Assembly (NCBI GenBank): GCA_964478125.1 | Contig: CAYZGR010000084.1 | Span: forward strand, 1-9,903 | Length of the DNA: 9,903 bases | From: FW021-bin31 sp964478125 | Lineage (GTDB): Bacteria > Bacteroidota > Bacteroidia > Chitinophagales > Chitinophagaceae | Direction: 5' to 3' | Shown: piece after piece, positions 1 through 5,811 of the stretch | How positions within the stretch are numbered: position 1 is the stretch's first letter | Layout: every line of letters starts with the position of its first letter | Made by a program: the position numbers and the translations under genes | Notes under the pieces: generated by a model | What the model was told of the DNA's origin: nothing | The model's database searches: none | What the model saw: only the letters and a program-made list of their open reading frames with translations

Positions 1-184
1 TCAACAACCATGGATCCTGTAAATGATCGAGCTGTGGACGAAAAAAGGCTTTAGCCTCTTTGAAATTGCGAATGCCCCTGTTGGCCAGTATTCTGCAATA
101 CACCGGACGTATGTGCAGTACCTCCCGGAGGTGATGACACCAATGTGTATCAGGTGAACTCAGAATCCAGCGTTTTCGGGTCAT
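1..184 (-). CDS. recJ: RecJ single-stranded-DNA exonuclease, N-terminal fragment (cut by window edge)
   Basis: RecJ is a 5'-3' single-strand-specific exonuclease acting in the cytoplasm in recombination and mismatch or base-excision repair. Only the first 61 codons are present; the DHH catalytic domain lies beyond the left edge. Reading the minus strand from the ATG at 184 gives a start MTRKRWIL, followed by ILANRGI (residues 32-38), then FKEAKAFFRP (41-50) and LDHLQDPWLL (52-61). This matches the conserved RecJ N-terminus as I know it: a KRW start, an L-x-x-RGI motif, an 'EA..FF.P' motif, then 'L.DP.L' just before the DHH domain. The frame stays open from the ATG to the window edge. The gene lies downstream of the polyprenyl synthase on the same strand, 211 bp away, so it could be co-transcribed or have its own promoter. 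No Shine-Dalgarno is visible. The call rests on motif recall without an alignment. Confidence 0.85.
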   Translation of the reverse strand, partial: MTRKRWILSSPDTHWCHHLREVLHIRPVYCRILANRGIRNFKEAKAFFRPQLDHLQDPWLL

Positions 185-212
185 TTTCAGGGGATTAAGA
201 GGAGCAATTTTT

Positions 213-331
213 TTCAAAATACAGAATATAAATCACAAATCGTAAACTGCAAAGTTCAAGCAAGGATCAGTTTCGAAATTCCAATCAGGTATCTAACCGG
301 GGAGCCTCCAATCTTTATTCTGTATTTGAAA
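213..331. repeat. Imperfect inverted repeat in the recJ/polyprenyl synthase spacer
   Basis: The 11-mer aaatacagaat at 217-227 is exactly complementary to attctgtattt at 317-327. Pairing extends on both sides with small gaps (213-232 against 314-330). The arms are about 90 bp apart, so this could be a long stem-loop in RNA or the ends of a small non-autonomous repeat element. No coding potential is seen between the arms. Confidence 0.5.
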
Positions 332-375
332 TTTGATCATTGGGATTTATTTGATCATTTGACATTTGAAATTTG
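324..375. repeat. Short direct repeats of TTTGAAATTTG / ATTTGATCATT type
   Basis: The 12-mer atttgaaatttg occurs at 324-335 and again at 364-375. Between them atttgatcatt occurs at 331-341 and 349-359. The block is built from overlapping TTTGRRATTTG-like words and is non-coding on both strands. Similar A/T-rich words recur near the right edge of the window (about 9800-9835). Confidence 0.6.
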
Positions 376-395
376 TCATCACGGGCCTTCTTCAT

Positions 396-1358
396 TCAAT
401 AGGTTCTTTCCGTAGTAAATCGCACGAGCTGCTCCAGGCCGTCCCGGATTTCGCTCTGAGGAAAGGTATAAAGGATATCGAAGGCTTCCTTTTGGTAATT
501 CTGCATCTGCGTTTCGGCATATTCGATCCCGCCATTATCAATCACGCTTTGCACTACTTCGTTGACCTTTTTTTTCAGATGCCCCTGATTCTTTACTATA
601 TATATAAGGTGCCGGCGGGTGGCTTTGTCCACTTTTCCAAGGGTATAGATCAGCGGGAGCGTCATTTTCTTTTCCCGTATATCGATGCCTGTGGGCTTCC
701 CGATCTTGCGGCTCCCATAATCAAACAGGTCATCTTTGATCTGAAAGGCAACCCCCACCTTTTGACCAAATTCGCGCATTTTTTCCGATAATGCGCTGTC
801 CCCCGAAGAAGAATAAGTGCCGGCGGCACAGGAAGAGGCCAGAAGAGAAGCCGTTTTACTGCGGATAATGTTAAAATATACCGATTCTTCAATATCCAGT
901 TTCCGGGCTTTTTCTATCTGGAGCAATTCCCCCTCGCTCATCTCTTTGACGGCAGTCGATAAGATGCGGAGGATTTCAAAGTCACCATTATCCAAAGACA
1001 ATAGCAGTCCTTTAGACAAAAGATAGTCCCCCACGAGTACGGCTACTTTATTTTTCCATAGTGCATTGATGGAAAACCGGCCTCTTCTCTGATTGGAATC
1101 GTCCACGACATCATCATGTACCAGGGTCGCGGTATGCAACAATTCAACAAGCGCGGCTGTACGGTAAGTAGCCTCATTGACCTCCCCTGCCAATTTAGCC
1201 GACAGGAATACAAACATAGGGCGTATTTGCTTTCCTTTTCGCTTTACGATGTAATGCATTATACGATCCAGCAAAGGGATTCGGCTTTTGACCGCGCTTG
1301 CAAATTTAGCTTCAAAGGCCGTCAGCTCCGGTTGAATGAGCCTCTTTATTTCTTTCAT
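396..1358 (-). CDS. Polyprenyl diphosphate synthase (trans-isoprenyl, long-chain)
   Basis: This is a trans-isoprenyl diphosphate synthase that condenses isopentenyl diphosphate onto an allylic primer. In Bacteroidota such an enzyme normally makes the menaquinone side chain. At 320 residues it has the usual family length. Visible motifs are GKQIRP at 42-47 (IPP-binding Lys and Arg), the first Asp-rich motif HDDVVD at 81-86 followed by RRG at 91-93, KT at 168-169, and the second Asp-rich motif KDDLFD at 208-213 followed by GKPTGID at 220-226. The residues four and five positions before the first DDxxD are Thr78 and Ala77. Small residues there are typical of long-chain enzymes rather than farnesyl or geranylgeranyl synthases. 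The exact chain length cannot be read from the sequence, so I give no symbol (the E. coli counterpart would be IspB). It is divergent from the OmpA-like gene and lies upstream of recJ on the same strand. The start is the ATG at 1358; the upstream TACCTTAG-like box is only a weak promoter candidate. Confidence 0.93.
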   Translation of the reverse strand: MKEIKRLIQPELTAFEAKFASAVKSRIPLLDRIMHYIVKRKGKQIRPMFVFLSAKLAGEVNEATYRTAALVELLHTATLVHDDVVDDSNQRRGRFSINALWKNKVAVLVGDYLLSKGLLLSLDNGDFEILRILSTAVKEMSEGELLQIEKARKLDIEESVYFNIIRSKTASLLASSCAAGTYSSSGDSALSEKMREFGQKVGVAFQIKDDLFDYGSRKIGKPTGIDIREKKMTLPLIYTLGKVDKATRRHLIYIVKNQGHLKKKVNEVVQSVIDNGGIEYAETQMQNYQKEAFDILYTFPQSEIRDGLEQLVRFTTERTY

Positions 1359-1466
1359 ACCCTGTTTGATTGTAAGGATCTTTTACTAAGGCGCTAAGGT
1401 AATTTTTTTGGCCCATATTCGTAAAAAATCAGGAAATTATGGAATTATTAGAAAGTTGGAACCATT

Positions 1467-1487
1467 TTTGTTAGCCTTACTAACAAA
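1467..1487. promoter_or_regulatory. 21-bp palindrome, candidate operator between divergent genes
   Basis: TTTGTTAG (1467-1474) is the exact reverse complement of CTAACAAA (1480-1487), with a 5-nt centre. A further CTAAC begins at 1501, 21 bp after the one at 1480, which puts it on the same face of the helix. The site lies 109 bp before the polyprenyl synthase start and about 60 bp upstream of the -33 element of the OmpA-like gene. A terminator is not expected between two divergent gene starts, so a regulator-binding site is the more likely reading. The cognate protein is unknown. Confidence 0.45.
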
Positions 1488-1547
1488 CAAAATTGGCGAC
1501 CTAACGAGCAACCCTGATTGAAGTATTTTTTCAGAATTCATAAAAAG

Positions 1548-1579
1548 TTTGTAATTTCATACTTGAATAATTAACTTTG
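1548..1579 (+). promoter_or_regulatory. Bacteroidota-type sigma-A promoter of the OmpA-like gene
   Basis: TTTG at 1548-1551 is followed by a 20-nt spacer and then TAACTTTG at 1572-1579. This matches the Bacteroidota consensus of a -33 TTTG and a -7 TANNTTTG separated by about 19-21 nt. It lies 59 nt before the ATG at 1639, implying an A/T-rich leader of roughly 50 nt. It is the best promoter match in the window and fits a highly expressed envelope protein. Confidence 0.75.
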
Positions 1580-1638
1580 CACTTTGGAAACCAATAAGTT
1601 TTAGTTTTTTTTATCGTTATCCTAAAATAACAATTATT

Positions 1639-3243
1639 ATGGCAAGCAAAAAGTACCTATTCCTAACAGCGCTGTGTAGCCTGTTAGCAGTGTCCCAGGT
1701 TTTTGGGCAGTCGAGTGCGGTAGGTGGTCACGACTATCTTGATACCGCCTATGTTCCGGAATCTCGAATGGAACAGCAACAAAGTTTTTTGAACAATGAA
1801 TCTATTTACCCTGCCAAGCCCCGCGATATGTGGGAATTGGGCGTACACGGGGGCTACAACTGGATCCTTGGAGATGTAGCTGCCCAGCCCGGTTTTGGGG
1901 CAGGCCTTTCCTTGAGAAAAGCACTGGGTTATACCATTTCCCTGCGTGCAGATCTTGGATATCTACAAGCTAAGGGAGTAGGCTACCAAAAAGTTCTTGC
2001 AGCGTCTAACCTGAGAGGTACGGCTGCCGCCGCCGCTTATGGCAACGGTTCTTTTTACCCGGACTATAAAATGACCGGTGGGTATGCCTCCATGGATGTA
2101 ATCGCTTCTTTGAACAACATCATGTTCCATAAAGAAGCTCCTAAAGTAAACTGGTATGTATTTGCCGGATATACCGCCCTTGCATATAAAACAAAAGTGG
2201 ATGCTTTAAATGGGAGTTCAGCTTATAACAACAACTTTAGCGGTAAAAGAAAGGATATCATTGATGCTGTTAAAAATGCACATGACGGTTCTTATGAAAC
2301 CACTATTCAATCCGGGAATCGCACCCCTAACAGTAACAAACCAGAAAAAGGCCCGTTCCTTCGTCACAGCTTAGATGCCGGTGTGGGTGTGGCTTTCAAA
2401 ATTTCTCCTCACTTCAACATTGGTGTTGAGCAGAAATTCCTTCTTCCTTTTGACGATTACGTAGACGGAGTTTCCCATGGTGTAAAAGGCGTAAATACTT
2501 CCAGTCCTGATATTATTTCCTATTCAAATGTTCGTTTGAATTTCGATCTGGGTAATACTTCTAAAAGAACTGCACCGCTATGGTGGGAGAATCCGCTTGG
2601 CTATGCTTACAACGAGCTCAATGCTCCGCGTCACATGAAATTGCCGGAACCCGTATTACCGGATGCCGATGGCGATGGTATAGCCGACCAGTTTGATAAA
2701 TGTCCGAATACGCCTTCCGGCGCTCCTGTAGACGTTCACGGTTGTGCTCTTGATACAGACGGCGATGGCGTTCCCGACTACAAGGATAAACAATTGATCA
2801 CTCCGACCTATTGTCAGCCCGTTGATGAAGACGGCGTAGGTAAATGCCCTTGTCCTGATGATTGTAAGGCTGCACAAGCTACCTGTGATCTTGGAACGCT
2901 GCCCAGCATTACTTTCAGCGGAAACGGTGTAAGCCTTTCTAACGACGCCAAAACGCTTTTGGCTAACGTGGCCAACCAGATGCGTCAGAGCCCTGATTGC
3001 CGTGTAGTTGTTACCGGACATGCAGAAGCTTCAAAGAGAAGTGAGCAATTGGCTTGGGATCGTGTAAATTCTATCATTAATTACATGACAGAACAGGAAG
3101 GTATTCCTGCGAGCCGTTTCATCTTCCAGTACCACGGCGTGCCCGGAGACACCCATACGGTTGATCTGAGAAGCGCTAACCCTGGTGATGAAGGCCCGAA
3201 CATGGTTCCGCCTCCACATCCTAACCTTCGTCGGAGCAAATAA
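1639..3243 (+). CDS. OmpA-family outer-membrane protein with TSP3 calcium-binding repeats
   Basis: A 534-residue exported protein that probably anchors the outer membrane to peptidoglycan. Residues 1-24 form a Sec signal peptide (KK, hydrophobic core, cleavage around FGQ-SS). Residues about 62-306 alternate aromatic and polar residues as in a beta-barrel and include repeated glycine/tyrosine strands. A linker carries two thrombospondin type-3-like Asp-rich repeats, DADGDGIAD (342-350) and DTDGDGVPD (372-380), which usually bind calcium. A cysteine-rich stretch follows, with Cys at 392, 403, 405, 409 and 416. The C-terminal OmpA-like domain spans about 419-515, with VVVTGHAEAS at 456-465 and the conserved Arg475 in WDRVNSII. 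The classical TD..G loop that holds the diaminopimelate-binding Asp is replaced by HAEAS, so binding mode or strength may differ. It ends in a Pro-rich tail. It is a single-gene unit with its own strong promoter and terminator. The ligand or pore specificity is unknown. Confidence 0.9.
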   Translation: MASKKYLFLTALCSLLAVSQVFGQSSAVGGHDYLDTAYVPESRMEQQQSFLNNESIYPAKPRDMWELGVHGGYNWILGDVAAQPGFGAGLSLRKALGYTISLRADLGYLQAKGVGYQKVLAASNLRGTAAAAAYGNGSFYPDYKMTGGYASMDVIASLNNIMFHKEAPKVNWYVFAGYTALAYKTKVDALNGSSAYNNNFSGKRKDIIDAVKNAHDGSYETTIQSGNRTPNSNKPEKGPFLRHSLDAGVGVAFKISPHFNIGVEQKFLLPFDDYVDGVSHGVKGVNTSSPDIISYSNVRLNFDLGNTSKRTAPLWWENPLGYAYNELNAPRHMKLPEPVLPDADGDGIADQFDKCPNTPSGAPVDVHGCALDTDGDGVPDYKDKQLITPTYCQPVDEDGVGKCPCPDDCKAAQATCDLGTLPSITFSGNGVSLSNDAKTLLANVANQMRQSPDCRVVVTGHAEASKRSEQLAWDRVNSIINYMTEQEGIPASRFIFQYHGVPGDTHTVDLRSANPGDEGPNMVPPPHPNLRRSK

Positions 3244-3258
3244 TAAGATTTTGAGTAG

Positions 3259-3292
3259 AAAAAAACCTGCTTCATCCAAGCAGGTTTTTTTT
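3259..3292 (+). terminator. Rho-independent terminator of the OmpA-like gene
   Basis: An 8-bp stem ACCTGCTT (3265-3272) / AAGCAGGT (3278-3285) with loop CATCC is followed by a run of eight T. It is preceded by a run of seven A, so the structure could also work on the minus strand. It sits 16 nt after the stop codon and separates the OmpA-like gene from the Rrf2 gene. Confidence 0.88.
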
Positions 3293-3370
3293 ATTTAAAA
3301 TTCAAAAAATCAATTACCTTTATGCCCCCCTTTTTATGTTTTAATAAGGATATTTCGATTTTTTTATCAT

Positions 3371-3389
3371 TTGTTCATTTTATGATCAA
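3371..3389. promoter_or_regulatory. Imperfect 19-bp dyad, candidate Rrf2 autoregulatory operator
   Basis: TTGTTCATTTTATGATCAA has the symmetric half-sites TTGnTCAT and ATGAnCAA around an A/T centre: seven matched base pairs out of eight in each arm. It ends 12 nt before the ATG of the Rrf2 gene at 3402. Rrf2 proteins are dimeric winged-helix repressors or activators that often bind a dyad in their own promoter, so this is the natural candidate site. A weak -7-like box TACCTTTA lies upstream at 3315-3322. Binding itself is inferred. Confidence 0.45.
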
Positions 3390-3401
3390 CTAAAATAGCT
3401 T

Positions 3402-3905
3402 ATGTTTTCAAAGACATGCGAATATGGGTTGAGGGCTTGTGTATTTATAGCTATTCGTAGCGAGGAAGGACGCAGACTGGGTATAAAAGAAATCTCAAGG
3501 GAGATCGAATCCCCCATGTATTTTACCGGTAAAATATTGCAATCGCTGGTGAAATCCCGGATTATCGGCTCTGCCAAAGGACCCAACGGGGGGTTTTTTC
3601 TTGACCCGGATCATGAACCGGTATCCATATTGCAAATATTGACCGCGCTTGACTGTGATGCATTCTTTAATAATTGTGCATTGGGCCTCCAGGAATGTTC
3701 TGAAAAATATCCTTGTCCCATCCATGATAAATTTAAGCCCTATCGGGAAGGCCTTAAAGAACTCTTTGAGCAAACTACTATCCAGGACTTGGCAATAGAT
3801 ATTCGCGAGGGCCGCGGACATATTACCAATATGAAATTGGACCTGAAAAAGGATTCCGGAGGTTCCAAAAGACGGGTGGCTAAAAAGAAAAAAAGTAATT
3901 TATAA
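3402..3905 (+). CDS. Rrf2-family transcriptional regulator with probable Fe-S cysteines
   Basis: A 167-residue DNA-binding regulator of the IscR/NsrR/RsrR class. The start MFSKTCEYGLRA is the typical Rrf2 N-terminus, which fixes the ATG at 3402. The winged helix covers about residues 1-70, with the recognition region SPMYFTGKILQSL (37-49) and the wing GPNGGFFL (60-67). Three cysteines at 92, 99 and 105 occupy the place of the Fe-S ligands in IscR and NsrR (CX6CX5C here, CX5CX5C in IscR), so a redox-, NO- or iron-sensing cluster is likely. Extra cysteines lie at 6, 13 and 85. The C-terminus has an unusual basic tail (KRR and KKKK within 156-164) that may add non-specific DNA contact. The cytochrome c gene begins 17 nt after its stop, so the two almost certainly form one transcript. 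The signal sensed and the full target set are not visible here. Confidence 0.9.
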   Translation: MFSKTCEYGLRACVFIAIRSEEGRRLGIKEISREIESPMYFTGKILQSLVKSRIIGSAKGPNGGFFLDPDHEPVSILQILTALDCDAFFNNCALGLQECSEKYPCPIHDKFKPYREGLKELFEQTTIQDLAIDIREGRGHITNMKLDLKKDSGGSKRRVAKKKKSNL

Positions 3906-3922
3906 TTTAAAAGTTTATAACA

Positions 3923-4420
3923 ATGAGGAAGTTGTATGTAATTTGTTTATTGTCTATGGGGGTGACCTTGTTTGCCTGCAACGGAAACTCCAATTCTTCC
4001 AAAAATAATAATACTGAGAACGAGACAGAGGCCGGTAATTTGGAAAATGAAAGCAGTATTGATGTTGACAAACCAAGTGATAGCAAAGGGGTAGGAGAGT
4101 TTAAGTCCGTAGATATCCCTTCATCTATTGACGGGGATATGGCGGCGAAGGGCAAAGAGATCTTTCAGACAAAATGTACGGTTTGCCATCAGGTAACCGA
4201 TCAAAAAATGATCGGTCCCGGCTTAAAAGGCATAACAAAAATACGCACACCCGAATGGATCATGAATATGATCACCAATCCCGATGGAATGTTGAACGAG
4301 GATCCTGTTGCTAAAGCTCTTTTGGCACAGTTTAACAATACCCGCATGACGGACCAGGGGGTGACTAAGGAAGAAGCACGCGAATTGTATGAATATCTTA
4401 GACAAAATGATGCACAATAG
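3923..4420 (+). CDS. Lipoprotein c-type cytochrome (mono-haem)
   Basis: A 165-residue exported electron-transfer protein. Residues 1-18 are a lipoprotein signal peptide ending in the lipobox TLFAC, so Cys19 should be lipidated and the protein membrane-tethered. Residues 20-60 are a low-complexity Asn/Ser/Glu linker. The haem-binding motif CTVCH is at 85-89, after a short helix (KGKEIFQTK). IGPGLKGI (97-104) follows and TPEWIMNMITNP (109-120) is the central helix. Met142 in NTRMTDQ is the likely axial ligand, and a C-terminal helix (about 148-160) closes the fold. The pattern, particularly the TPEWIMNMI segment, resembles small cytochromes that accompany clade II nosZ clusters in Bacteroidota. 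That is family recall, and no nosZ is in this window. The gene is co-transcribed with the Rrf2 regulator and closed by a strong terminator. Confidence 0.9.
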   Translation: MRKLYVICLLSMGVTLFACNGNSNSSKNNNTENETEAGNLENESSIDVDKPSDSKGVGEFKSVDIPSSIDGDMAAKGKEIFQTKCTVCHQVTDQKMIGPGLKGITKIRTPEWIMNMITNPDGMLNEDPVAKALLAQFNNTRMTDQGVTKEEARELYEYLRQNDAQ

Positions 4421-4447
4421 CAGACTTTCTTTTTCCTGATAATATGT

Positions 4448-4483
4448 ACAACTGCCCCTGATCGCCGGGGCAGTTGTTTTTTT
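4448..4483 (+). terminator. Strong Rho-independent terminator after cytochrome c
   Basis: A perfect 11-bp stem ACAACTGCCCC (4448-4458) / GGGGCAGTTGT (4467-4477) with an 8-nt loop runs directly into a T tract ending at 4483. It lies 27 nt after the stop codon and isolates the Rrf2/cytochrome c unit from rarA. Confidence 0.95.
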
Positions 4484-4512
4484 AGGAATTTAATAAATCT
4501 TAAAATTATTTT

Positions 4513-5787
4513 ATGGAAAAGCCCGGAATTCCATTAGCGGAGCGGCTAAGGCCGCAAACGCTTAATGAAGTAGTTGGCCAGGAGCATTTGACAGGCGAGG
4601 GTGCCGTATTAAGGAGGATGGTAGATCAGGGTAACATTACTTCAATGATATTATGGGGGCCTCCCGGTACGGGAAAAACGACGCTTGCTCAGGTAATAGC
4701 CCGGACTTTAAAGAGACCTTTTTTTACGCTTAGTGCAATATCAGCGGGTGTTAAAGACGTTCGTGAAGTGATTACCACCGCTTCCAGGCTGGAAGGAACC
4801 GTCCTGTTCATTGATGAGATACACCGTTTTAACAAAGGACAACAGGATGCTTTACTCGGCGCTGTTGAGAAAGGGGTGATCACCCTCATTGGAGCTACGA
4901 CAGAAAATCCTTCTTTTGAAGTAAATGCGGCCCTTCTATCTCGTTGTCAGATGTATATCCTGCGTCCATTGCGGGCGGAAACTTTAGAAAAGTTAATGAA
5001 CAGGGCCTTAAAAGAGGATGAATGGTTGTCGGGTAAGGAAATAAGTGTTAAGGAATATAATGCTCTGATGAGCCTTGCAGATGGAGATGCAAGACGGTTT
5101 CTAAATCTTCTTGAATTGGTGGCGGATACCCTGGGACATGGGGAGGGTCCGATTGAGATCACCGACAAAAAGGTCATGGAAGCGGCGCAACAACGCGTTG
5201 CAATTTATGATAAGGGAGGAGAACAGCATTATGATATTATTTCCGCTTTTATAAAATCAATACGGGGAAGCGATCCTAACGCTGCGGTTTACTGGCTGGC
5301 AAGAATGATTGAAGGCGGGGAAGATGTAAAATTTATTGCAAGAAGAATGGTCATTCTTGCGTCGGAAGATATCGGGAATGCCAATCCAACCGCTTTGGTT
5401 ATGGCTACCAATACCTTTCAGGCGGTTAATCAGATCGGATATCCCGAATCCCGGATTATCCTTGCGCAGTGTGCTACTTATCTTGCCGGTTCTCCCAAAA
5501 GCAATGCCAGCTACAAGGCCATCAATAAAGCGCAGTCTGTCGTACGAAAAAGTGGAAATTTGCCCGTACCGCTGGATCTGCGGAACGCCCCTACAAAACT
5601 GATGAAGGAACAGGGATATGGCAAGGGGTATCAATATGCACATGATTATAAGGGACATTTTGTTGCACAGGAATATTTACCCCATACCTTGTCGGGAACT
5701 GTTTTGTACGATCCGGGAGATAATCCGAGAGAAAATAAATTACGGGAATATCTGAGGAACCTATGGAAAGACAAATATGGCTATTGA
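4513..5787 (+). CDS. rarA: Replication-associated recombination protein A (RarA/MgsA AAA+ ATPase)
   Basis: A clamp-loader-like AAA+ ATPase that acts at stalled replication forks; bacterial RarA (MgsA) is the relative of eukaryotic WRNIP1/Mgs1. At 424 residues it is close to the usual length. Visible elements are the N-terminal PLAERLRPQTLNEVVGQ (7-23), Walker A GPPGTGKT (49-56), Walker B LFIDEIHR (98-105), the sensor-1 region GATTENPSF (127-135), the arginine finger in LLSRC (141-145) and sensor-2 DGDARRFLN (about 194-202). The C-terminal half carries the family-specific tetramerisation region, including the YDKGGEQHYD and SAFIKSIRGSDP segments and ASEDIGNANP. All catalytic residues look intact. 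The gene opens a closely spaced plus-strand series, with serS starting 24 nt after its stop. No good promoter box is visible between the terminator at 4483 and the ATG. Confidence 0.96.
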   Translation: MEKPGIPLAERLRPQTLNEVVGQEHLTGEGAVLRRMVDQGNITSMILWGPPGTGKTTLAQVIARTLKRPFFTLSAISAGVKDVREVITTASRLEGTVLFIDEIHRFNKGQQDALLGAVEKGVITLIGATTENPSFEVNAALLSRCQMYILRPLRAETLEKLMNRALKEDEWLSGKEISVKEYNALMSLADGDARRFLNLLELVADTLGHGEGPIEITDKKVMEAAQQRVAIYDKGGEQHYDIISAFIKSIRGSDPNAAVYWLARMIEGGEDVKFIARRMVILASEDIGNANPTALVMATNTFQAVNQIGYPESRIILAQCATYLAGSPKSNASYKAINKAQSVVRKSGNLPVPLDLRNAPTKLMKEQGYGKGYQYAHDYKGHFVAQEYLPHTLSGTVLYDPGDNPRENKLREYLRNLWKDKYGY

Positions 5788-5790
5788 CCT

Positions 5791-5798
5791 TATATTTG
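5791..5798 (+). promoter_or_regulatory. Possible -7 box of serS (TATATTTG)
   Basis: TATATTTG in the rarA/serS gap fits the TANNTTTG -7 consensus and ends 13 nt before the serS ATG. No TTTG or TTG -33 element stands at the proper distance, so this is a weak call. If used, it would give a leader of only a few bases. Confidence 0.3.
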
Positions 5799-5811
5799 CA
5801 AAAAAAATGAC

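Noticed and set aside
46..60. AGGC-TTTA-GCCT hairpin with following T-rich bases, possible terminator
   Set aside because: It falls within the recJ coding frame on the minus strand, the stem is only four to five base pairs, and the T tract is broken.
366..791. 141-codon plus-strand ORF
   Set aside because: It lies antisense to the polyprenyl synthase, whose catalytic motifs are intact, and its translation resembles no protein family.
2656..3021. 121-codon minus-strand ORF
   Set aside because: It is antisense to the TSP3 and OmpA portions of the outer-membrane gene and is a by-product of the repeated Asp/Gly codons.
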